Positions 48,813 through 56,710 of a DNA stretch of 64,000 nt are shown piece after piece. The position numbers and the translations under genes were made by a program. Within the stretch, counting starts at the first letter, position 1, and each line of letters opens with the position of its first letter. The DNA lies in NCBI RefSeq assembly GCF_030698145.1, contig NZ_JAUYNW010000092.1:23178-87177 (forward strand). Reading direction: 5' to 3'. A model generated the notes under the pieces. That model worked only from the letters and a program-made list of their open reading frames with translations. It made no database searches and was not told where the DNA came from. This DNA is from Phenylobacterium sp. (GTDB lineage Bacteria > Pseudomonadota > Alphaproteobacteria > Caulobacterales > Caulobacteraceae).

Positions 48813-49382
48813 ATGAAAATCAGGAAGACAAACGGCGTGGTGATAGGCGCCCTTCTGCTGGGCGCGTTGAGCCTCGGCGGCTGCGCCACCAAGAAGTTCG
48901 TCAACGAGCAGGTCGCCGTCGTCGACGCCAAGGTGGCCGGCCACGAGACCCGGATCGGCGAGCTGGACCGGACGTCCCGCGAGGCGCTCGAGCGCGCCAC
49001 CGCCGCCGGCAAGCTGGCCGAGGGCAAGTTCATGTACACGATGGTGCTGTCGGACGACGCGGTGAAGTTCCCGCTAGACCAGGCGACCCTGTCGCCCGAG
49101 GCCGAAGAGCGGATCGCCGCCCTGGCCGAGCGTCTGAAGGCCGAGAACCGCAACGTCTATGTCGAGGTCCAGGGCCACACCGACGCCACCGGCACGAATG
49201 AGTACAACGACAAGCTCGGCGCGGACCGGGCCGAGGCCGTGCGTCGCGCCTTGAACAAGCAGGGCGTGGCGCTGAACCGCATGTCCTCCATCTCGTATGG
49301 TGAGGAAGTCCCGGTGGCTCCGAACAACGACCGCGCCGGCCGCTCGGCTAATCGCCGCGTGGTGCTGGTCGTCCTGAGCTAG
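48813..49382 (+). CDS. OmpA-domain lipoprotein
   Basis: A protein of 189 residues with a lipoprotein signal (LGALSLGGC, lipid on Cys24), a short coiled coil (FVNEQVAVVDAKVAGHETRI) and a C-terminal OmpA domain with VYVEVQGHTDATGTNEYND and GEEVPVAPNNDRAGR-SANRRV. It anchors the outer membrane to peptidoglycan, similar to Pal but with a coiled coil; tol genes are not near, so it is not the usual Pal. GGGAG precedes the ATG. Confidence 0.9.
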   Translation: MKIRKTNGVVIGALLLGALSLGGCATKKFVNEQVAVVDAKVAGHETRIGELDRTSREALERATAAGKLAEGKFMYTMVLSDDAVKFPLDQATLSPEAEERIAALAERLKAENRNVYVEVQGHTDATGTNEYNDKLGADRAEAVRRALNKQGVALNRMSSISYGEEVPVAPNNDRAGRSANRRVVLVVLS

Positions 49383-49390
49383 GTGAGGGG

Positions 49391-49418
49391 CGGGAGGTCT
49401 GCCGGCGCGGACCTCCCG
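49391..49418 (+). terminator. Hairpin after the OmpA lipoprotein
   Basis: CGGGAGGTC and GACCTCCCG are nine perfect pairs around ten bases, eight bases after the stop. No T-run follows. Confidence 0.45.
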
Positions 49419-49723
49419 GCGTCATGGCCCGAAGATTCGCGGTTAACGGGATCTGGGAACTTCTGGAACACGGACGAAACGAACCGTGACCGAATCAGCG
49501 ACTTCGCCCGATTCAGCTTTTGTTCCCTACAAGGTATTGTATCCCAAGGGCCCGCGGGCACAAACCCATTGCGGCTTCCTGACGGGAAATTCGGGGTCCG
49601 GAAGCCAGAACGGCCATTTGGGCTCCTGCTTCGCCTTGACGTCGGACACAGCCTTCGCCTATATCGCCGGCTCTCGCGCGGGTCCGCCCGCCGCATCCCT
49701 ATTTCTCGCGTAGGTCAGAAGCC
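49419..49723. other. Gap upstream of rpmB
   Basis: I see no gene here. The last 90 bases hold the likely rpmB promoter and leader; the rest shows nothing recognisable. Confidence 0.5.
49636..49665 (+). promoter_or_regulatory. Likely housekeeping promoter of rpmB
   Basis: TTGACG, 18 bases, then TATATC make a good sigma-70-type promoter. It would give a leader of about 50 bases. Confidence 0.6.
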
Positions 49724-50023
49724 ATGTCGCGTCGTTGCGAACTCACCGGTATCGGCCCCATGGTCGGCCACAATGTGAGCCACTCGAATATCAAGACCAA
49801 GCGTCGGTTCCTGCCGGCGCTGGCGCCCGCCTCGCTGCAGTCGGACGCGCTGGGTCAGACCTTCCGCCTGCGCATCACCAACGCGGCCCTACGCACCCTG
49901 GACTTCCGGGGCGGCCTGGACGTGTTCCTGATCAAGGCCCGCGACGAGAACCTCTCGCCGCGCGCACTGAAGATCAAGAAGCAGGTGAAGGCCAAGCTGG
50001 CGGCTCAGACCGCCGCCGCCTAA
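49724..50023 (+). CDS. rpmB: 50S ribosomal protein L28
   Basis: A 99-residue protein: [20 protein letters not shown], then [13 protein letters not shown] and [13 protein letters not shown]. These match L28 throughout, and the length fits the alphaproteobacterial form, which is longer than the E. coli one. It is an rRNA-binding protein of the large subunit. It has its own promoter and a strong terminator, so it is monocistronic. Confidence 0.97.
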   Translation: MSRRCELTGIGPMVGHNVSHSNIKTKRRFLPALAPASLQSDALGQTFRLRITNAALRTLDFRGGLDVFLIKARDENLSPRALKIKKQVKAKLAAQTAAA

Positions 50024-50044
50024 GGCGAACTTCAAACGAATTCG

Positions 50045-50078
50045 AAAGGGCCGTCCTCCGGGGCGGCCCTTTTGTTTT
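50045..50078 (+). terminator. Intrinsic terminator of rpmB
   Basis: AAAGGGCCG and CGGCCCTTT, nine perfect pairs around ten bases, are followed by TGTTTT. It starts 22 bases after the stop. Confidence 0.92.
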
Positions 50079-50135
50079 GCCTGACGCCTGGGCGCGGACC
50101 TATGTCTGCGTATCGCAGAGCTGAGAGGCGCCGCC

Positions 50136-51056
50136 ATGACCCCAAGCAAGACCATCGCGGCCATGGCCGTGCTCATCGCCCTGTCGGGCTGTTCGCCGAA
50201 GAACGAGCCGGCCGCACCCGCCGCTGCCCCCGCGGCCGCGCCCTCGGCCGATGTCTTCAACTTCAAGATCGGCGCCCTGGACGCGACGGCCTTGAGGGAC
50301 GGGAATCTCGAGGGCCCTAATGACGGCAAGACCTTTGGCGTCGGCCGCCCGCCCAGCGACGTCGCCGCCTTGCTAAAGGCCGCCGGGCTGGCGACCGACA
50401 CCCTCAAGCTCAGCCTCCAGCCGCTGCTGGTGCGCGGGGACGGCAAGGTCCTCCTGTTCGACGCCGGCGCGGCCGGGATCTCATGGGCGCCTCAGGCCGG
50501 CAAGCTCATCGCCGCGTTGCGCGCCGCCGGCGTGGAGCCCGCCCAGGTCACCGACATCTTCATCTCGCACAGCCACGGCGATCACGTCGGCGGCCTGGTC
50601 CACCCCGGCGGGGTCCTCACCTTCCCCAACGCCACGATCCACATGTCCGCGCCGGAATGGACCGCCATGAAAGCCGACACCCAACTGGCGGCGATGGTCC
50701 CGGTCGTCACGCCGAAGGTCGCCGCGTTCCAGCCCGGCGCGGCGATCCTGCCCGGCCTGGTGACCGCCGTGGCGGTGAACGGCCATACACTTGGCCACAG
50801 CGCCTATGAAATCGCCTCGGGCCCGGAACGGCTGCTCTATATCGGCGACACCGCCCACCACTTCGTCGTCTCGGTGCAGAAGCCCGACTGGACGGTCGCC
50901 TATGACGGTGATGCGCCGACCGCCCAGGCCAGCCGCCGGGCCCTGCTCAAGCGCGCGGCCGATCAGGATCTGCGGCTTTACGCGCCGCACTTCCCGTTCC
51001 CCGGTGTCGGCCGCGTCCGCACCCAGGGCGACGGCTTCGTCTGGGCGCCGGAATAG
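50136..51056 (+). CDS. Lipoprotein with metallo-beta-lactamase fold
   Basis: A protein of 306 residues with a lipoprotein signal (LIALSGC, Cys19), an Ala/Pro linker, and an MBL-fold hydrolase. Zinc ligands: HSHGDH at 145-150, GHTLGHS and IGDTAHH. Related exported enzymes include lactonases and similar hydrolases; the substrate is unknown. It lies between rpmB and the phytase-like gene, apparently inserted in a conserved order. Confidence 0.88.
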   Translation: MTPSKTIAAMAVLIALSGCSPKNEPAAPAAAPAAAPSADVFNFKIGALDATALRDGNLEGPNDGKTFGVGRPPSDVAALLKAAGLATDTLKLSLQPLLVRGDGKVLLFDAGAAGISWAPQAGKLIAALRAAGVEPAQVTDIFISHSHGDHVGGLVHPGGVLTFPNATIHMSAPEWTAMKADTQLAAMVPVVTPKVAAFQPGAAILPGLVTAVAVNGHTLGHSAYEIASGPERLLYIGDTAHHFVVSVQKPDWTVAYDGDAPTAQASRRALLKRAADQDLRLYAPHFPFPGVGRVRTQGDGFVWAPE

Positions 51057-51064
51057 GGCGGCCC

Positions 51065-51145
51065 CCTACTTCAGGACCTCGTCGAACAGGGCCGTCATCT
51101 CGCGCCAGCGCCCCTCCGAGGCCTCGGTCGTAGACCGGCATGTCG
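51065..51145 (-). pseudogene. Possible remnant of a gene
   Basis: On the minus strand a short stretch reads as a plausible protein end, EASEGRWREMTALFDEVLK followed by a stop. An MPVYD segment just upstream is in another frame, so the stretch may be what is left of a frameshifted or truncated gene. No homology can be stated. Confidence 0.3.
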
Positions 51146-51153
51146 GGCGGGTC

Positions 51154-52137
51154 TTATGGCCTGGGGTTCCCCTTGGCCGGCCGCCAGTCGAAGGCCAGCA
51201 GCAGCGTGCGCTGCACGCTTTGGAAGTTGTCGTCGGAGATCAGGTAGAATCGCTGGCCGCCCTTGGTCGGCACTGCGGCCAGGCCTTCGAAATTGTCGAC
51301 GGTCAGCGGCCGGGTCAGGTCCATCCGATCCACCTCCAGGCCGGTGGGCCCCATGATGGTCAGGCTGATCCGGCTGCCGCGAATTGCGTCCCAGGCGCGC
51401 AGCAGATAGGCGGTGTTGCCGTCGGGCAGGCGGGTCATGGCCACCAGGCCGAACTCCGCCGGCTTGGGGATCAGCAGCGAGGCCGCGCAGGCGCCGCCGA
51501 TCTCGCAGGTCCAGGTCTGGCCGGACTCCTCTCCGCCCGCGACATAGGCCAGCGGCCCCCGCGCCGGGTCGAGCGCCAGGGCCTCGAGGCCGCCGTTGGG
51601 CTCGAGGCCGGCGGTCGGAGCGGGCGCCTCGAGCGGCGGGGCCCCATTGGCTGGATAGAGCCAGATGCGATGGCGTTGCTCGAAACTGACCAGCTTGCCG
51701 CCGCTCGGCAGCAGGGCGAGCCCCTCGGCGTCGGCTTCCAGCTTGCCCGGCAGCGGCTTGCCATCGGGACCCGGAAGCGCGGCGATCACGGCCTTGGTCA
51801 CGCCGACCAGCCGTCCGGCGCCGCCCAGGACGATCCTGGCGGTCAGCAAGTCGCCTTCGTCGGTGATCGCCGTCAGCCGTCCGTCGGTGGAGATGTCGAG
51901 GTCCGACAGTCCGTGCAGCCGGGTGGTCTCGACGGAGGTGAGCACCAGGCCGCCGGCGTAGTGGAACGCGCCGATCCGGTCCTGGGCCGGGTCCTGGGGA
52001 TTGAGCGCCACGGGCTCGGCCTTGATGGCGACCCCGCCATCGGCCGCCACGGGCGATCCGGGCAGGCCGGCCAGGCTGGGGGCGCAGGCGCCGAGCGCCA
52101 GGGCGAGGACCGCGCCGGCGACGGCCCGCCGGCTCAA
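51154..52137 (-). CDS. Phytase-like esterase-domain lipoprotein
   Basis: A protein of 327 residues with a lipoprotein signal (LALALGAC). The following beta-propeller-like domain contains [35 protein letters not shown] and [16 protein letters not shown], which are hallmarks of the family named esterase-like activity of phytase. Despite the name, function is unproven. TTG start overlapping the cobT stop by four bases (TTGA), so it is co-translated with cobT. Confidence 0.82.
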   Translation of the reverse strand: MSRRAVAGAVLALALGACAPSLAGLPGSPVAADGGVAIKAEPVALNPQDPAQDRIGAFHYAGGLVLTSVETTRLHGLSDLDISTDGRLTAITDEGDLLTARIVLGGAGRLVGVTKAVIAALPGPDGKPLPGKLEADAEGLALLPSGGKLVSFEQRHRIWLYPANGAPPLEAPAPTAGLEPNGGLEALALDPARGPLAYVAGGEESGQTWTCEIGGACAASLLIPKPAEFGLVAMTRLPDGNTAYLLRAWDAIRGSRISLTIMGPTGLEVDRMDLTRPLTVDNFEGLAAVPTKGGQRFYLISDDNFQSVQRTLLLAFDWRPAKGNPRP

Positions 52138-54083
52138 GCCACGGCCCTCCGCACTTCCTTGAAGGTCGAGCGGCGGGCCGGACCTTGCGGTCCCTGGGTG
52201 CTGGGCGGCGGTTGCAGCAGGTTGGCGTTCTTGCGGGTCACCCGGCGCACCTCCTCGTCGAACAGCTCGGCGAGCTGGTCGACGATGGCGCCGGCCAGTT
52301 GCTCCACGTCGACGATGGTCACGGCGCGGCGATAGTAGCGGGTCACGTCGTGGCCGATGCCGATGGCGATGAGCTGGACCGGGCTCTTGCCCTCGATCTC
52401 ACCGATCACCTCGCGCAGGTGGCGCTCAAGATAGTGGCCAGAGTTCACCGAGAGGGTCGAGTCGTCCACCGGCGCCCCGTCGGAGATCACCATCAGGATG
52501 CGCCGGGCCTCGGCGCGGCCCATCAGCCGCTGGTGGGCCCACATCAGCGCCTCGCCGTCGATGTTCTCCTTGAGCAGCCCCTCGCGCATCATCAGGCCGA
52601 GATTGCGCCGCGCGCGCCGCCAGGGGGCGTCGGCGGACTTGTAGATGATGTGGCGCAGATCGTTCAGTCGGCCGGGCTGGGCGGGCTTGCCAGCCTTCAG
52701 CCAGTCCTCGCGGCTAGCCCCGCCCTTCCAGGCCCGGGTGGTGAAGCCGAGGATCTCGGTCTTCACGCCGCAGCGTTCCAGGGTGCGGGCCAGGATGTCG
52801 GCGCAGACCGCGGCGACCATGATCGGGCGGCCGCGCATCGAGCCGGAATTGTCGATCAGGATGGTCACCACAGTGTCGCGGAACTCGGTGTCTTCCTCTT
52901 CCTTGAAGGCCAGGGAGGCGGTGGGGTCGACGATCACCCGGGTCAGGCGCGCGACGTCCAGGATTCCTTCCTCGAGGTCGAAGGTCCAGGAGCGATTCTG
53001 CTGGGCCATCAGCTTGCGCTGCAGCTTGTTGGCTAGGCGCGAGACCACGCTGGAGAGGCTGGCGAGCTGCTGGTCCAGATAGGCGCGCAGCCGGGTCAGC
53101 TCCTCAGCGTCGCACAGCTCCTCGGCCGCCACCACCTCGTCATGGGCGGTGGTGAACACCTTGTAGGTCGCCTGCTTGCCCTCGCCCTTCAGGTCGGGCC
53201 GGGCGGGCTGCTCGCCGTCGCCCATCTCGGGCGGTTCGTCGCTGTCTTCGGCCTCGGAATCGTCGTCGGCCTGCATGGCCTGGCTGTCGGCGTCCTCGCT
53301 CTCGCGATGCGACGCCTCGCTCTCGTCCATAGAGGTCTGCTGCGGCGATTGGCCTTCGCCGTCGCCCTCTTCGCCGTCCTCGCTGGCGTCGCTCTCGCCG
53401 TCCTCGCCTTCCTCGTTCTCGTCGTCGGCCTGGTCGGGGGCGTCGGAGAGGTCGTCGCCCAGGGACAGGTCGCGCAGGATGGTGCGGGCGATGCGCGCGA
53501 AGGTCTTCTGGTCGTGGAAGGCGTCGGCCAGCTTGTCGAGGTCGGGGCCGGCCTTGCTCTCCACCTCGGCGCGGAACAGGTCGACCAGGGGCCGGGCCAT
53601 GACGGGCGGCGGCTCGCCGGTCATCCGTTCGCGGGCTATCATGGCCACCACCTCGGCCATCGGCGGATTGGCCAGGGCCTCGAGCTGGTTCAGGGGCTTC
53701 TTGGCCCAGGCGTGCTCATGCACCGCGCGCAGGTTGTCCTTCACGCCGCCCAACGCATTGGCGCCGATCGCCTCGATGCGGGCCTGCTCCAGGGCGTCAT
53801 AGACCGGCGCGCCCAGGGCCGAGGCCGGCCGGGCCTTGGCGTGCGCCGCGATGTCGTGGTGGGCGATGCGCAGCGCCATCTGGTCGGCCAGGCCGCGGAT
53901 GCGCGCGGCGTCGGCCGGAGTCAGGTCGCGGGGGGGATGTGGCAAGACCGCGCGCTTGCCGGCGAGCAGGGGCCCCTCGCCCGAATAGACGATCTCCAGG
54001 TCGGGCATCTCGGCGAGCGAGCGCGCGGCGTTAGCCAGCGCGCGTTTGAAGGGCTCGATAGGGCTTTCCGGATTCTTGGCCAT
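52134..54083 (-). CDS. cobT: Cobaltochelatase subunit CobT
   Basis: A protein of 649 residues. The N-terminal CobT domain is followed by a long acidic, Ser/Glu/Asp-rich segment (about 225-300) and a C-terminal von Willebrand A domain with the metal site DNSGSM, as expected. CobT with CobS (AAA+) drives cobalt insertion by CobN in aerobic B12 synthesis. No cobN and no other cob gene is in the window. Unusually, cobT is not next to cobS, which lies about 5 kb away. Start 54083, RBS weak. Confidence 0.94.
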   Translation of the reverse strand: MAKNPESPIEPFKRALANAARSLAEMPDLEIVYSGEGPLLAGKRAVLPHPPRDLTPADAARIRGLADQMALRIAHHDIAAHAKARPASALGAPVYDALEQARIEAIGANALGGVKDNLRAVHEHAWAKKPLNQLEALANPPMAEVVAMIARERMTGEPPPVMARPLVDLFRAEVESKAGPDLDKLADAFHDQKTFARIARTILRDLSLGDDLSDAPDQADDENEEGEDGESDASEDGEEGDGEGQSPQQTSMDESEASHRESEDADSQAMQADDDSEAEDSDEPPEMGDGEQPARPDLKGEGKQATYKVFTTAHDEVVAAEELCDAEELTRLRAYLDQQLASLSSVVSRLANKLQRKLMAQQNRSWTFDLEEGILDVARLTRVIVDPTASLAFKEEEDTEFRDTVVTILIDNSGSMRGRPIMVAAVCADILARTLERCGVKTEILGFTTRAWKGGASREDWLKAGKPAQPGRLNDLRHIIYKSADAPWRRARRNLGLMMREGLLKENIDGEALMWAHQRLMGRAEARRILMVISDGAPVDDSTLSVNSGHYLERHLREVIGEIEGKSPVQLIAIGIGHDVTRYYRRAVTIVDVEQLAGAIVDQLAELFDEEVRRVTRKNANLLQPPPSTQGPQGPARRSTFKEVRRAVA

Positions 54084-54155
54084 GACCTTTTCGTCATAGC
54101 CCAGCGGCGGCGGGGGAGGGAAGCGTCCCGTGGGTTTAGTGTCGCACCCCTGTCG

Positions 54156-54205
54156 CAGAACATGTTCTGTTTACGATTTCACGTAAAGGTTGAACACTGC
54201 ATAAT
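54156..54205 (+). promoter_or_regulatory. Palindromes and possible promoter between cobT and the 412-residue gene
   Basis: CAGAACATGTTCTG at 54156-54169 is a perfect 14-base palindrome. TTTACG and CGTAAA arms follow at 54170-54187. TTCACG, 16 bases, CATAAT (54178-54205) is a possible promoter for the rightward gene. Which regulator binds is unknown. Confidence 0.5.
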
Positions 54206-54226
54206 TGCAGGAGTGAGGAGATACTC

Positions 54227-55465
54227 GTGACCGCGGTGGCCTGTTTGAGAGTGGCCGTCGACGCCGATCGCACCGGGATTCCCGTGGTGTCGCTGGGCCC
54301 ATTGGTGGCCAAGTTCGCAGCGGCCTATCTGGAAAGCCGCTGGCTGTGGCCCCGCAAGTTCGCGCCGCTCACGCACTATTCGTTCCTGTTGACCGACCCG
54401 CGCTCCGACGAATTGGACGTCGCCGAGTTGGCGCGGCTGTCCGACGAGCTGCAGATCAAGCTGTTCGGGGAGGCCGACGAGGGTCAGGTCGGGCTGCTGT
54501 TGTTCGAAGGCCCCGCCGAGGCGGTGACCGCCTTCGCCGCGCTTGACGCCGCCACGGTGGCCCGGGCCTTGCTCGACCCCTCGCTGCTGCCGCCGGGCGG
54601 GCGGCTGAGCAAGATCGAGTCGCCCGACCAAGCGGCCAAGGCCGCCAAGTCGGATACGCTCGCTCCGCCCCGGGCCGCGGGGCCCGGATGGGTCGAGCAG
54701 CGCCTGATCGGGGCCGTGGACGAGGTCGCCGCGCCGTCGTTCGACATGCCGCAGCTTGAGGGCCTGCAGGGAATCTATTTCACCCTGCGGGGACTGTTCG
54801 TCGGCGATGTGATCAGTTCGACGCCGGGCACGGCCCGGACCCATCTGACCCTGCTCGAGGGCGCCGAGCACATGCCGGCCCAGCCGGAGGTCTTCGACGC
54901 CGACTGCCTGGCCGCGGCCCTGCACTATCTGGACGGGCCGGGCGTCGAGGCGATGCTCTACCTGCCGATCTGCTATTCCAACATCATCCGCGCCACCAAG
55001 CGCGCGGACTACGAGAAGCTGTTCGAATCCCTGCCGCCCGAGCGGCGTCCGGTTCTGGCCGCGGCGGTCTATGACGTCCCGCGCGACCCGGCCTTCGGGG
55101 CGCTCAGCGTGCTGCGCTCGACCCTCAGCCGCTACTTCACCAACATCGACCTGCGCACGCCCGATCCCGGCTTCGAGGTCGAGAAACTGCCGATGCAGGC
55201 GGTCAACAGCGTCACCTTCGTCCTGCCGGAAGGCGACCAGCGCGCGCGCCTGGTCGCCCTGCGCCGGTTCGTCGAGCGGCTGCCGCTGTTCAAGCAGCGG
55301 CGAATCTGGCCGGCGGTGACCAATGTCCGCAACCGGCTGGAGCTGGAGGCCTGCGTCGCCGCCCAGGTGCCGTTCGTCACCGGCCCCGGCGTCTGCCGCC
55401 TGCAGACCGCGCCGGTCGGGGGGCGGATGCAGGACATCCGCGCCCTTCCCGTGCTGGCCGCCTAG
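54227..55465 (+). CDS. Unassigned protein, 412 residues
   Basis: I do not recognise this protein. It has no signal or membrane segment. The N-terminal 200 residues are loosely alpha/beta; the C-terminal half (LYLPICYSNIIRATKRADYE, then VFKQRR-like basic stretches, and VPFVTGPGVCRLQ at the end) resembles in layout a degenerate EAL-type domain, but the catalytic Glu and metal motifs of a phosphodiesterase are not seen. GTG start with a clear GGAG site. It is divergent from cobT. Confidence 0.7.
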   Translation: MTAVACLRVAVDADRTGIPVVSLGPLVAKFAAAYLESRWLWPRKFAPLTHYSFLLTDPRSDELDVAELARLSDELQIKLFGEADEGQVGLLLFEGPAEAVTAFAALDAATVARALLDPSLLPPGGRLSKIESPDQAAKAAKSDTLAPPRAAGPGWVEQRLIGAVDEVAAPSFDMPQLEGLQGIYFTLRGLFVGDVISSTPGTARTHLTLLEGAEHMPAQPEVFDADCLAAALHYLDGPGVEAMLYLPICYSNIIRATKRADYEKLFESLPPERRPVLAAAVYDVPRDPAFGALSVLRSTLSRYFTNIDLRTPDPGFEVEKLPMQAVNSVTFVLPEGDQRARLVALRRFVERLPLFKQRRIWPAVTNVRNRLELEACVAAQVPFVTGPGVCRLQTAPVGGRMQDIRALPVLAA

Positions 55466-55471
55466 CCCAAC

Positions 55472-56638
55472 CTATTTTTTGGCGCGCCAGGCCTTGCCCT
55501 GGGTCTCGGCCAGGTCGACCAGGTTGCCCATGGCAACATTGACGTCGACCAGGTGCAGACCCCAATCAGGGGGCACCGCCCCCGGCTTGATGGCGTCGAT
55601 CCGCGGGTCGGCGGGATCGCTGTTCACGGCCACCGCCAGGTAGTTGAAGCCGTTCTCGTTGACGCAGCGGGCCCTGAGCAGGCCCGGGACCGAGACGAAG
55701 GGTGTCTCGACCTTGATGTCCTTGGCCCAGCCGGCCGGATCGTGGCCGTTGCCGGTCGCAGCCATATAGGCGCGCAGGTCGCCCTTGCCGCCCGATAGGT
55801 TGGCGGGGTTCACGCAGGCCGCCTCCATGGCGGGATTGGGCTCGCGCGGCTTGCCGAACCGGCTGTTGGCGGGGGGCGGTGTGGCCTCCAGGAAGCTCGC
55901 ATAGGCCACCACGCAGCCGGTCTGGGTCGCCGACTTGCAGAGCGGCATGGATTTGAAGGTCCCGGTGTCCTGTCCCTTGGTGACCGGGAGGTTGGTTCCG
56001 AGCAGCAGGGCGGAGATGACCTTCGCCTGGACCGGCTTGCCATCGATCTCGCTGGCGATGAGCTGGGTCAGTACGCCCGAGCCCTGGCTATGGCCGATCA
56101 GGACGACGCCGCGGCCCTTGTTCTCGCTCTTCAGGTACTGGTTCCAGGCGTCGACCACGTCCTGGTAGCCGGTCTGCGGACGTGGCGCGTTGGCGGCCAA
56201 GCCGTCCGGCATGGGTTGGCCGGTGATCATCGCGCGCAGGGCCGTCAGAGTGAACTGGCGGTACATGGGCGCATAGACCCGGCACTTGGAGGCGAAGCGC
56301 GAGAGCTGCTGCTCGACCACCCGCTGCTCCTCGGCGTTGGGCGTCATGTCCGAGAGCACCGACTTGTCGGTCGACACGGTCGGATAGACGTAGAAGCAGT
56401 CGATCGGCGCCTTCGGATCGGCCTTCCAGGTTTCCTTGACCGCCTTGCCGGCGGCGGTGACCACAGTCGCGGTGTTGTCGCCCGAACAGGCGTCGGTGCG
56501 CCCCGGCCAGCACAGCCAGTTCTCGGCCTTCGAGTAGTCGTTATGGTCACCGGCCGGCATCTGCGCCGAGGCCGGTGCGCCAAGGACGGCAAGGGCGAGC
56601 GAGCCTGCGGCGAAGGCCGCGAGCGAAATCCTGGACAT
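55472..56638 (-). CDS. Exported DUF3089 alpha/beta hydrolase
   Basis: A protein of 388 residues with a signal peptide (to ASAQMP). DUF3089 proteins have an alpha/beta-hydrolase core; the nucleophile elbow is GHSQGSG and the family features CFYVYPTVS and AYMAATGNGHD are present. Enzyme activity is inferred and the substrate is unknown. The ATG at 56638 has GGGGA before it. Its stop is six bases from the stop of the unassigned gene. Confidence 0.82.
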   Translation of the reverse strand: MSRISLAAFAAGSLALAVLGAPASAQMPAGDHNDYSKAENWLCWPGRTDACSGDNTATVVTAAGKAVKETWKADPKAPIDCFYVYPTVSTDKSVLSDMTPNAEEQRVVEQQLSRFASKCRVYAPMYRQFTLTALRAMITGQPMPDGLAANAPRPQTGYQDVVDAWNQYLKSENKGRGVVLIGHSQGSGVLTQLIASEIDGKPVQAKVISALLLGTNLPVTKGQDTGTFKSMPLCKSATQTGCVVAYASFLEATPPPANSRFGKPREPNPAMEAACVNPANLSGGKGDLRAYMAATGNGHDPAGWAKDIKVETPFVSVPGLLRARCVNENGFNYLAVAVNSDPADPRIDAIKPGAVPPDWGLHLVDVNVAMGNLVDLAETQGKAWRAKK

Positions 56639-56710
56639 GTTTCCCCGCTGAAAATCTATTGTTCGCAATGGGACGAACATCGCCCCGCCGCGCGGCGGGG
56701 TCCAGCCCGA

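Noticed and set aside
49486..49713. Small frame of 75 residues before rpmB
   Set aside because: No ribosome site, Ser/Gly/Pro-rich shadow-like composition, and it covers the likely rpmB promoter.
54156..54169. LexA (SOS) box before the unassigned gene
   Set aside because: The alphaproteobacterial box is GTTC-N7-GTTC; this is GAAC-AT-GTTC, a different spacing and orientation.
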